From Diploptera punctata (taxonomy: Eukaryota; Arthropoda; Insecta; Blattodea; Blaberidae), in the NCBI GenBank assembly GCA_030220185.1, contig JASPKZ010007301.1, positions 1-64,000 on the forward strand: a DNA stretch of 64,000 nt. The letters run 5' to 3'. Made by a program: the position numbers and the translations under genes. Positions 22,220 through 32,500 of the stretch are shown here, piece by piece; position 1 is the first letter of the stretch, and the number at the start of each line of letters is the position of its first letter. The notes below the pieces were generated by a model. That model was not told the DNA's origin. It saw only the letters and a list, made by a program, of their open reading frames with translations, and searched no databases.

Positions 22220-22489
22220 TTGATCCATACTTGGTTCGTCTTCCGGGCTTATAGGCCGTGGTCCGGTTGTCTTCATACTCGACGTTTCGTCTACTGCTGC
22301 GGTAGACATCATCAGGAGATACTGCGTGCTCTCTGTGAACTCCTGAACAGGCTGCAGACTGTTGAGGAGTTCACAGAGAGCACGCAGTATCTCCTGATGA
22401 GGTCTACCGCAGCAGTAGACGAAACGTCGAGCATGAAGAGAACCGGACCACGGCCTATAAGCCCGGAAGACGAACCAAATATGGATCAA
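22220..22489. repeat. 270-bp near-perfect palindrome
   Basis: The left half begins TTGATCCATACTTGGTTCG and the right half ends CGAACCAAATATGGATCAA. Symmetry holds through to a central CTGCAG at 22352-22357, with only a handful of mismatches over 135-bp arms. The same translation (for example CRPWSG/ALCELL and DETSSMK, GPRPISPEDEP) appears on both strands, so the ORFs are consequences of symmetry. GC content is far above the flanks. The right flank (GACGCCGGCCGTGAAAGCCT) is also unusually GC-rich. Confidence 0.93.
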
Positions 22490-23035
22490 GACGCCGGCCG
22501 TGAAAGCCTACAATTATACAAAATGAAATTGTGAATAAAGGACATATATTAACAACATGGAAAAGGTAAAAATGTTGATTAGGTAAGCCCATGTATAATT
22601 TTTTGTCATAAATAAGAAATGGAAGTTTTTATTTATTGGTATAGTCTTACTTTGTATTCAGTCTTATTTTCCGTAAAATGTGGTGTTGCCTAAAAAGAAT
22701 GTTTGTATCGATGACATAATTCATTGATATGTTGGATAAAAGTAACACCATGGTCCCCCAACAATCTTGAAGTAATACCTTATGCAGTTTTGTTTACAGT
22801 ACAACTGGAACTTAGCTTGGGATTGATATAGTGTAGACTAACTTGCCCTCATCTAAACATGCCTATTTAAATACATTTTTGTAATGTGGTTTTATAAATT
22901 TGCCCCTCTTGCAAGCTGCGTCATATTCTGTTAGAACGTTGGTGTGGAAAGAAAAAAAATAATTTGTAACTAGCAATTCAATATAATATGTAGTAAAATA
23001 ACAGAGGTGGAAATGTGAAATAGTGGTTTATATAT
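22490..23035. other. No recognised gene
   Basis: After about 30 GC-rich bases next to the palindrome the sequence returns to AT-rich with no feature. Confidence 0.5.
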
Positions 23036-23957
23036 AGCTGATACCCGGTGTGCGCTGCTACGCCTAAATAAATGAAAGTGAATGTGCTCAACAGGGTTTA
23101 GCTGAATAAGCCAAAGGAAACATTCTTATAAATTAATATTTTTTAGTACTCCGTGCTGATTACCCGGCATTGTCCGGGAGTCTAGTTATTCCGATCTTCT
23201 TGACATGAATGAGCTGAAATACGAAAATTGTGTTTTATGTTTAATTAAATAAGCAAGAGGATAAATTTATATCGTAATTATTTTTAGATATCCTGTGCTG
23301 TTTACTCGGCGTTGTCCGGGAATCTACTCATCCCGATCTTATTTGGCTTAAGGGAGCTGAAAGACGAAAATTAATGTACTTCTTATGATTAGTTGAGTAA
23401 GTATAAATGAAAAATAATTATAAATGTATATCTAAATTATTTAAAAATTCCCGTGCTGATTATCCGGTGTTGCCCGGGAATGTACTTATCTCGATCTTGG
23501 CATAAATGAGGTAAAAGAGAATATTTGTTATTGTGAGTTATCCGTAAAAGAATATCCGACATGCTTGCACAGGAATCCATATACTTGTCTCGATCTTCTT
23601 GGCATCAATGAAAGACAAGAATTATTATTGTGAGTTATCCGTACGAGATAAACATATACTGTTGCGGAATTTTTTTTGTAGAGGTTTTTGAGATATTCAA
23701 TTCTGTGCACATTGATTTTGTGTATTTGTTATGGTTGAGGCAGCGTGAGCCATTTAAGCGTGCAAAGACCTAGTTTAATTTTTTTTTCACTTTTCCACTA
23801 CAAACGGCGATTTTTAAGGGTGTAGAGGAGTTGAGTATCACAACTCACAGCGTATGTTCATCCCGAGAATCTCCTGAACATTTTGCAAGAAGCCTCATCA
23901 CAATCGGATGAACGGTATGGCCGCGCATAAAGTACGAAGAAACAAACATTAATTATA
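23036..23957 (-). mobile_element. Non-autonomous Helitron, copy 1 (minus strand)
   Basis: The minus-strand 3' end has the hairpin GGCGTAGCAGCGCACACC followed by GGGTATCAGCTA then T, close to the Helitron CTRR-T rule. The 5' end (near 23950) has the AATGTTTGTTTCTTCGTACTT, TATGCGCGGCCATACCG block shared with copies 2 and 3. Between them lie four imperfect direct repeats with the core CAAGAAGATCG on the minus strand (near 23192, 23333, 23491 and 23589). No replicase/helicase gene. Confidence 0.75.
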
Positions 23958-23971
23958 TATATTTATATATC

Positions 23972-24756
23972 TTATATATATAAAAATCAATGTTTGTTTG
24001 TTTGTTCGTATTCTATGCGCGGCCATACCGTTGATCCGATTTTGATGTTTTTTTTGCAACATGTTGAGAAGATTCCCGGGATGAACATAGGCTATAGGAG
24101 AGTTGTTGGTATTCAACCCCTTCACCCCTAAAAATCATCCTTTATAGTGAAAAGAGTGAAATAAAGTTCCTATTTTGACGCTTAAGTGGCTTACGCTGCG
24201 TAAACCATAACAAATACACCAAATTAATGTACACAGAATTGAATATCTCAAAAACCTGTAGAAAAAAGTCCGCTACAGCATATGTTTCTCTTACGGATAA
24301 CTCACAATAACCATTTGTGTTTTTCATTGTCGGAATAAGTCGATTCCCGGACAAGCGTGCTCTGGCATACTGTTCATCCGATTGAGATGGGGCTTTTTGA
24401 AAAATGTTGAAGAGATTCCGGGGATGAACATAGGTTATAGGAGTTGTGAGTGTAATACTCAACCTCTTCATGTCTAAAAAGTCACCCTTTGTAGTAAAAA
24501 AGTGAAATATAGGCCCTATTTTGACGCTTAAATGGCTTACGCTGCGTAAACCATAACAAATACACCAAATTAATGTACGCAGAATTGAACATCTCAAAAA
24601 AAGTCTGCGACAGCATATGTTTTATCTTCTATGGATAACTCATAATCATTTCTGTCACTCATTGATGCCAAGCAGATTTCCGAACGGTGCACGGTTGGTG
24701 GTAAAAACATATTAGCATTTATTTATGAGTAGCAGCGCACGCCGGGAATTAGCTAG
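23972..24756 (+). mobile_element. Non-autonomous Helitron, copy 2
   Basis: It starts TATATATAAAAATCAATG with TTTGTTTGTTTGTTCG and TGCGCGGCCATACCGTT, and ends AGCAGCGCACGCCGGGAATT then AGCTAG|T. This CTAG-T end with a GC-rich hairpin ten-odd bases upstream is the Helitron 3' signature. Internally, the segment GCGGCCATACCG ... CGATT..GATG..CTTTTTG recurs twice, at 24003-24120 and near 24350-24480. It lies head-to-head with copy 1 across about 15 bp of TA-rich DNA. Confidence 0.78.
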
Positions 24757-24760
24757 TATA

Positions 24761-24796
<36 letters not shown>

Positions 24797-25439
24797 ACGT
24801 ATCCAAGCTTCATTTGAAACAAAAACTATTTTCAAAATTTGGATGTTGACTTTCTCTGTTAGGGTCAGAGTGCTACTAGAAGGTTTAAACCAGTTGAGAT
24901 ATTTTATCATCTCTGGTACTCATGTCTGTTGGGAGGAGCACCCTGGTGCTGGTTCATGACCCAGAGTAATAAAAAAACAGCAGGAGGATTGAATAGGAGG
25001 GTTGTAGTCCCTTGTTGTGGGTAGTTCCTCAACACAAAATGTGTTATTGGTTATGATAGAAAAACCGGTGCGTTGGTCATGGAAGAAACTGTCAAAGTGA
25101 AAAGCCCTGCGACCAGCAGGTGGCGAGCATTTCTTTGTCCCACTGTGTATGTGTGTGGAGCCCCGGGTTCCTAGACATAGTCCATTTGCCCCGGTTAGTT
25201 AAAGTTTGATATGATGAATGATGGCTGATGACCACGGGCAGCAAGTACCCGGCTCCGTTTCTTATTTTATTTTTTAATGTTTTTCGTAATGTTTATAATA
25301 TTTTCCGCGATTTCGACTTGTAGTTAGGTGAGCAGCTGTGTTCCGTCAAGTAGCTATGTGAGGCTAATTTGAGTATGGATTGACACTGGAAGGTGACCGG
25401 TCCTTCCGCCTGTTTATTCGCGATTCTAAGTAATTTGGG
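24757..25439. other. TA microsatellite and unassigned, moderately GC-rich sequence
   Basis: A TA tract (24764-24793) is followed by sequence of higher GC content up to 25260 (for example GAGCCCCGGGTTCCTAGAC near 25160) that looks like a decayed repeat, but I could not match it to another copy. No coding frame. Confidence 0.4.
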
Positions 25440-25640
25440 GTGACTATTTAACTCATGCCGGAAATGGGAGTCAGTGACCAATCGCGTTTTAATGATTTCT
25501 TTTTTACAAGCAATCACTCGTGTTTCACCAAATATTTATCAATATTAAATTTACCATATTAAAGAAAGCCCCTCCGTTTTAATATTCTGAACAGGTCTGA
25601 TTATTATTTTGCAGTGACTGACTCTTTAAGAAATACGGCT
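25440..25640 (+). repeat. Dispersed repeat, inverted copy at 47372-47565
   Basis: Shares, in opposite orientation, several blocks with 47372-47565: TATTTAACTCATGCC, AGTCAGTGACCAAT, AAACACG and GAACAGGTC..ATTATTTTGCAGTGACTGACTC. Not enough is visible to tell whether this is part of an LTR, a MITE or another mobile element. Confidence 0.7.
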
Positions 25641-26054
25641 ACGAGTCTGTATATATGTTTTGCATGGATGTCAACACACAGCGCTTGCAGGAGTTAATAA
25701 AAACATTTGTAGCAATTGATTATACCACCAAAAAAAGAAACCACTGTTTGCACTTTCTTAAATGTGTTTTTTCTAGGTAATAATCCAGAAAAATATAATC
25801 AGAAATGAATTAATATACAGTTTGATGTGTTTAGTTTCTTGTCCAATAGAGAGTATTCTTACAATATTGCGTTCCTTTGGCAATAAATAGTATGATCTGG
25901 TTGCAGTGATAAACAAAAGAAGCAGATGAAGCGTACCAATCGTTTCTCATTTGTTTTCAAACATCGCCGTTTACATTAAATACAATGTAAATATTTTAAA
26001 ATAACTATAAGTAATGATTTGTGAGTAAACAGCTTAATTTATTCGTCAATAGTC
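25641..26054. other. No recognised gene
   Basis: AT-rich sequence, nothing recognised. Confidence 0.45.
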
Positions 26055-26060
26055 TTAACA

Positions 26061-26155
26061 AATGCCGCTCTTGATTTCCAAATTGTTTAGATAAATTCAC
26101 TCCTGACTTCGTGAGTCGTGAATTTATTGATAATTTGGAAACCGCTCGTGGCATT
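26061..26155. repeat. Hairpin-forming inverted repeat
   Basis: AATGCCGCTCTTGATTTCCA and following bases (26061-26100) pair with GTGAATTTATTGATAATTTGG and AAACCGCTCGTGGCATT (26118-26155), leaving a 17-base loop. The arms are about 38 bp with few mismatches. Confidence 0.8.
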
Positions 26156-26249
26156 ACTTATGATTAATATTGTTTTTCATTGTTAATGTTTTATGTTGTA
26201 TATTATTTGTTAAATGCTATTAATATTGTTTGTATTTTTTGTAAAATAT

Positions 26250-26735
26250 CCGGTGAGCCTGCGTTGGGAGTCCTTCATTCCTGGTGGAATGATGAGGACA
26301 TATAATATGTTTAAATTCTGGAATTAGGAAAAATTTCCGCAGGTCTATGTGAGAGCTCGGTGCGCATTACCGAGACGGAGTTATTGGCTGGCGATGAGCC
26401 TGCGATATGGGTTCCGGTCCCTCGACTTGTAATTTTTTTTTTACTTTGTATTTTTTTTTACTTTGTATTTTTTTTACTTATAATATTTCCGTGCGTCTAT
26501 GTGAGTGTTAGGTGCGCTTTAACGAGACCTCGGATGTTGAGTTAGCGGTCGACGAGCCCGATCTTGGAGGGTCCGTCGTTCCCGGTTGAATGGAGGGACT
26601 TGCAATATTTTTTTAGACTTCGATTTTAAACTTTTGCATTTTTTCGAGTCTGTTTGAGAGCTGAGTTCGCTTTACCGAGTTTTCGGAATGCGTTCGCGGT
26701 TAATGCCAACTCTCACAACACTGTAGACCTTATTA
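26250..26735 (+). repeat. Three degenerate ~150-bp direct repeats
   Basis: Each copy begins with GAGCCYGCG or GAGCCCGAT (26254, 26395, 26553), followed by a TCC..CATTCC or GGTTCC motif, a T-rich run, CGxGTCTATGTGAGAGxT, GGTGCGC.TTAACGAGAC and a terminal GGCGAY. The copies are well separated in sequence, so the duplication is old. No coding frame; the pyrimidine runs differ in length. Confidence 0.65.
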
Positions 26736-27026
26736 AATTCATCCATAATATACTGGGATAGTGGAATAGATGTTTCAGTTGTGGTGCTCAGGGCGGTTGA
26801 ACAAAGAAACTATTGTAGCGCATGAATGTTGAATTAGTTGATGTGTTAAATTGAAATGTTGTATACCTCACCTCATATCCAGTTTTCTAATTATACCGGT
26901 TTCAAAGCTTAGGCAGCTTCATCTTCAGTGATTTCTTGTTGACTGATGTTATGTCGATCAGGAGCATGATAACAAGAGTCTACAAGAAATTACTGAAGAT
27001 GAAGGTGCCTAATTGTTTGTAAGTTA

Positions 27027-27123
27027 GTTACTTTGGCTCACCTATTTTTTTTTTATTATTCTGCAGACTTGTTTTGTTGCATCTATAGTCTGCAGAATAT
27101 AAAAAAATATGAGTCAAAATAAG
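27027..27123. repeat. Hairpin within the inserted segment
   Basis: AGTTACTTTGGCTCAC and TTCTGCAGAC on the left pair with GTCTGCAGAATAT and GAGTCAAAATAAGTAACT on the right. It lies between the foldback arm and Helitron copy 3 and may itself be a small MITE. Confidence 0.7.
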
Positions 27124-27171
27124 TAACTCATAATAATGAAAAGAAACGTGAGTGTTATTTCCTACAAATGT

Positions 27172-27924
27172 AATATATAAAAATGAATGTTTGTATGTTC
27201 GTTCGTACTTTATGCGCGGGCGTACCGTTGATCCGATTATAATGGGGCTTTTTGCACAATGTTCAGGAGATTCTCGGGATGAACATAGGCTATAAGAGAG
27301 TTGTGATACTCAACTCCTATACCCTTAAAAATCGCCCTTTGTAGTGGAAAACGTGAAAAAAAGTAGAGCTTTGAATGCTTAAATGGTTTACGCTGCGTAA
27401 ACTATAAAAAATACCCAAAATTAATATACACAGAATTGAATATTACTAAAAGCTCTACAAAAAAAAAGCATGTTTCTCTCTTACGAGTAACTCATAATCA
27501 TTTTTGTGTTTCATTGATGCCAAGAAGATCGAGACTAGAACGTAGATTCCTGTGCAAGCAGCACATGACGGGTATTCTTTTACGGGTAACTCACAATAAC
27601 GAATTTTGTCTTTTAGCTTATTTATGCCAAGAAGATCGTGATAAGTAGATTCCTGGGCAGCACGGGAAGCGTAGAATAATTACGATATACATTTATAAAT
27701 ATTTTTCATTTTATTTATTCAACTAATTATAAGAAGTAAATTAATTTTTGTGTTTGAAGTAATTTATGCCAAGAAGATCGGGAGGAGTAGATTCGCGAAT
27801 AACGCCGGATAAACAGCGTAATAAAATACGATATAATTTTTTACTTTTACTTATTTAACAAAACATAAAAGCACATTGATTTTAATTTATTTAGGCGTAG
27901 TAGCGCACGCCGGGTATTAGGTAG
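27172..27924 (+). mobile_element. Non-autonomous Helitron, copy 3
   Basis: The left end has TATATAAAAATGAATGTTTG, GTTCGTTCGTACTTTATGCG and ATTCTCGGGATGAACATAGG, as in copy 2. The right end has GGCGTAGTAGCGCACGCC, then GGGTATTAGGTAG and T; the hairpin GGCGT/ACGCC is intact. Inside are three spaced copies of ATGCCAAGAAGATCG (27514, 27624, 27766), each coding MPRRS, followed by GTAGATTCCTGGGCA-like sequence. I remember MPRRSR as a start of insect Helitron ORFs; no replicase/helicase gene is present. Confidence 0.78.
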
Positions 27925-28011
27925 TATTAAATTGAAAAAAAGCTGCATAAGCTTTGAAACCGGTATAATTAGAAGACTGGATATGAGGTGATGTATAAAA
28001 CATTTTAATTT

Positions 28012-29539
28012 GTATCTTATGTTATGCAAATTTTTATGTATATTGCAGAGGGCTATGTAACATGTGTAAACAGTAATGTGAGGAAATTGTTGTATATTGA
28101 TTGAATGTAGAATATGCATAAAGTGTAGGACGTATGAAGAGTGGAGGAAAAGTGACAGTTCAGTCAGTATTTGCTTGAAAAGTAGAAAATGTTCTTTTAG
28201 AAATTGAATTGTGCAATATCCATACTTCCTTACTTGTATAAGAAATGAACCCGTTGTATCTTTTACTGTTTCACACTGTTAGTGACAGTACTATTTCCAA
28301 TGAGAATGTTATGATACCTCAAAATTCATTTTGACAATAAAAGCTACTTATCTGCCTTTGTTTTCCTGTATCCTTGATATGTTGGATGTGTAATGCAAGT
28401 TAGATGTGTCAGTGTACATTGTACAGTCAACTTACAGGTGGGTCTTTTATTGCGTGCAATTTATGCACATTGCACAGAGATGTGAGGCATGAAAATAGTG
28501 TATAATGTAAGGTAAGAGGTATATATTTCAAATGAATTATCTTGCTATATGATATAATTAGAAAGGTGTAACATAAGTATGGTGAAATGCAAGTTCAGAG
28601 AGATTATGTAGATTGTGTATGACATCTGCATTATACAGAGTTTATGCATAATAATACAAAACCTATATTACATAGGATTCATACATAATTCACAGAAACC
28701 CTATGTTACGCACGGATTGTGTACATTACTGATAAAATTTGGATTACACACAATTTTTTTTACATTCCACACTATTTATGAGGGAATCTACAAGACTTGC
28801 AGTTAATGTACAAAAGGGCGATTGCAATTGTTGGGAGTTAGTGTACTAGAATAGAATGACGACAAAGAAAAATTGTGCTTTGCACAGGAAGCGATATTGC
28901 ATATTCTATAAGTACATTAAACAGGGAACTTGTATTGCATACATTTAAGTAAGAAAATTTTCTTTAATGAGATAATTTAAAATACAGTTTGTATGTAGGA
29001 CATGACCTGGAGGCTTTGTGGTAGTTGGTTGTAACGGTATAGTTAGTAGACTGGACCAGGACAATTTATAAATATTCCCTTAATGCAGTAAGTAAATTTC
29101 CATAAAACTAGTAGTAGGACTTCATTAGACAAAAAGTAAGATATTTACAAATATAGGTTGCACTGGCAGTAGGCCGTACGTGCTGTTGACAGTCCGTTGC
29201 AATAAAGTAATAATTGGTACTAGTGTAAAGAAAAATAAAAAAAAGCAATAACATTACGATTACATAAAGAAAACAATATTACAATTTAATAACACAATAG
29301 CATTATACGCTAAAAAAAACATTAATATTACAATTACATAAAGAAAAATATATTTGGGAATCCATAGACTTCCATTAAATTTATAGAGTTTTATTTTTAA
29401 GGGGTAGAATTTGGATATGTGTTAAATGCAAATGAATTAAGGAAATGGGAGCTTAGGTAATAGAATGTTGGCAGATATTTTTCTAATTAAAATATAATTT
29501 AAAACCAAGTCTGTGTTAATGTAATATAAGTGGATGATT
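28012..29539. other. No gene; AT-rich with short degenerate repeats
   Basis: A loose repetition of TTGCATA/CATTATACAGxxTTxATGCATA-type motifs spans about 28380-28960, too degenerate to define a unit. An AACATTACGATTACATAAAGAAA motif recurs at about 29250-29345. No coding region seen. Confidence 0.45.
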
Positions 29540-32500
29540 TGGATGTTTTTTTATCGTATCTTGTGCTAATAGGTGAGTTGGTAAGGCTGGAATAGAAAGG
29601 ACTATGGATTAAATCCTGGCCTGGTCAGACATTTTATAGTAAAATAATAATTGTAATTTAAAATTAAGTTAGTGTGTAGGTAATATGAGAGGAAATTTGG
29701 ATATTGATTAGTATCTGATCCTAGTAGGTGAGTTGGTTAGAGCGCTGGGTAAGATAGAGGTTTGAAGATTGAATCCGGGTATTAGCAGATATTTCTATAA
29801 TAAAAGAACTTAGGTGGAAGTATGTAATGTAAGAGGACGATTTGAAATTAGTTGGTACATGTCTGCAGTAATCGAGTTAGAGCGCTAGGTATGGGAGTCA
29901 GAGTTGCACGAATGTAATCTTAGTGCTGACAAAAGTTTTTCTAAAAAAAAAAAAATTTAAAAGTTGAAATATATAGTGGTATAAATAGGATAATTGGACT
30001 ATGTCTCATATCTGATCCTAATAGCTCAGTAAGAGTGCTAGAGGTCCGCGGATCGAACACAGAAGCTGAAAAGAATTTGTCTAATACAAAAAACATACTA
30101 TTTAAAATTATGTTTGAGTGATTATGATATAAGTAGAATATTTAAACTATTCTTGGTATCTGATTCTAGTAGATGAGTAAGGGTGCCAAAGGTCCGCGGA
30201 TCGAATCCCGGAGCTGGCAAATATTTTTTGTAATGAAAATAAATTAAAAGTAAGTTTGAGTGAATGTGATATAATTAGAATATTTGGACTAATGTTGGTA
30301 TCTGGTCCTAGTAGCTCAGTCAGTCAAAGCGCTAGGTAAGAGTGCAGGAGGTCCGAGGATCGAATCCCGGAGCTCGCAGTAGTTTTTCTATTAAAAAGAA
30401 AAACTTATAATTTAAAAGTAAGTTGAAGTGAATGTGATATAAGTAGAGCATTTGGACTGTTGTAAGTATGTGATCCTAGTAGCTCAGTTAGTTAGAGCGC
30501 TAGGTAAGAGTACCAGAGGTCCGAGGATCGAATCCCGGAGCTGGCAGTAGTTTTTCTAATTAAAAAGAAAAACTTATAATTTAAAAGTAAGTTGAAGTGA
30601 ATGTGATATAAGTAGAATATTTGGAGTATTGTAAGTATCTGATCCTAATAGCTCAGTCAGTTAGAGCGCTAGGTAAGAGTACCAGAGGTCCGAGGATCGA
30701 ATCCCGGAGCCGGCAGTAGTTTTTCTAATTAAAAAGAAAAACTTATAATTTTAAGTAAGTTGAAGTGAATGTGAAATAAGTAGAGCATTTGGACTGTTGT
30801 AAGTATCTGATCCTAGTAGCTCAGTTAGTTAGAGCGCTAGGTAAGAGTACCAGAGGTCCGAGGATCGGAGCCGGCAGTAGTTTTTGTAATTAAAAAGAAA
30901 AACTTATAATTTAAAAGTAAGTTGAAGTGAATGTGATATAAGTAGAGCATTTGGACTGTTGTAAGTATCTGATTCTAGTAGCTCAGTTAGTTAGAGCGCT
31001 AGGTAAGAGTATCAGAGGTCCGAGGATCGAATCCCGGAGCCGGCAGTAGTTTTTCTAATTAAAAAGAAAAACTTATAATTTAAAAGTAAGTTGAAGTGAA
31101 TGTGATATAAGTAGAGCATTTGGACTGTTGTAAGTATCTGATCCTAGTAGCTCAGTTAGTTAGAGCGCTAGGTAAGAGTGCAGGAGGTCCGAGGATCGAA
31201 TCCCGGAGCCGGCAGTAGTTTTTCTAATTAAAAAGAAAAACTTATAATTTAAAAGTAAGTTGAAGTGAATGTGATATAAGTAGAGCATTTTGACTGTTGT
31301 AAGTATCTGATCCTAGTAGCTCAGTTAGTTAGAGCGCTAGGTAAGAGTACCAGAGGTCCGAGGATCGAATCCCGGAGCTGGCAGTAGTTTTTCTAATTAA
31401 AAAGAAAAACTTATAATTTAAAAGTAAGTTGAAGTGAATGTGATATAAGTAGAATATTTGGAGTATTGTAAGTATCTGATCCTACTAGCTCAGTCAGTTA
31501 GAGCGCTAGGTAAGAGTACCAGAGGTCCGAGGATCGAATCCCGGAGCTGGCAGTAGTTTTTCTAATTAAAAAGAAAAACTTATAATTTAAAAGTAAGTTG
31601 AAGTGAATGTGATATAAGTAGAATATTTGGAGTATTGTAAGTATCTGATCCTAATAGCTCAGTCAGTTAGAGCGCTAGGTAAGAGTACCAGAGGTCCGAG
31701 GATCGAATCCCGGAGCCGGCAGTAGTTTTTCTAATTAAAAAGAAAAACTTATAATTTTAAGTAAGTTGAAGTGAATGTGAAATAAGTAGAGCATTTGGAC
31801 TGTTGTAAGTATCTGATCCTAGTAGCTCAGTTAGTTAGAGCGCTAGGTAAGAGTATCAGAGGTCCGAGGATCGAATCCCGGAGCCGGCAGTAGTTTTTCT
31901 AATTAAAAAGAAAAACTTATAATTTAAAAGTAAGTTGAAGTGAATGTGATATAAGTAGAGCATTTGGACTGTTGTAAGTATCTGATCCTAGTAGCTCAGT
32001 TAGTTAGAGCGCTAGGTAAGAGTATCAGAGGTCCGAGGATCGAATCCCGGAGCCGGCAGTAGTTTTTCTAATTAAAAAGAAAAACTTATAATTTAAAAGT
32101 AAGTTGAAGTGAATGTGATATAAGTAGAGCATTTGGACTGTTGTAAGTATCTGATCCTAGTAGCTCAGTTAGTTAGAGCGCTAGGTAAGAGTACCAGAGG
32201 TCCGAGAATCGAATCCCGGAGCCGGCAGTAGTTTTTCTAATTAAAAAGAAAAACTTATAATTTAAAAGTAAGTTGAAGTGAATGTGATATAAGTAGAGCA
32301 TTTGGACTGTTGTAAGTATCTGATCCTAGTAGCTCAGTGAGTTAGAGCGCTAGGTAAGAGTGCAGGAGGTCCGAGGATCGAATCCCGGAGCTGGCAGTAG
32401 TTTTTCTAATTAAAAAGAAAAACTTATAATTTAAAAGTAAGTTGAAGTGAATGTGATATAAGTAGAGCATTTGGACTGTTGTAAGTATCTGATCCTAGTA

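Larger units (their letters stand above)
26848..28011. mobile_element. Foldback element split by nested insertions
   Basis: Left arm 26848-26942: AAATTGAAATGTTGTATACC, CTCACCTCATATCCAG, TTATACCGGTTTCAAAGC, CTTCATCTTCAGTGATTTC. The right arm is in two pieces: 26976-27016 (CAAGAAATTACTGAAGATGA, AGGTGCCTAA) and 27942-28011 (GCTGCATAAGCTTTGAAACC, GGTATAATTAGAAGACTGG, ATATGAGGTGATGTAT). The gap is explained by an insertion flanked by similar GSTGCMTAA 9-mers. Same family as 17764-18266. Confidence 0.78.

Noticed and set aside
22211..22534. Two ~100-codon frames, one per strand, with nearly the same protein
   Set aside because: Consequence of the palindrome; kept only as a hint that a coding segment was inversely duplicated.
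24142..24597. 151-codon minus-strand frame
   Set aside because: It lies across the non-coding interior of Helitron copy 2, which has relatives in copies 1 and 3 where the frame is broken.
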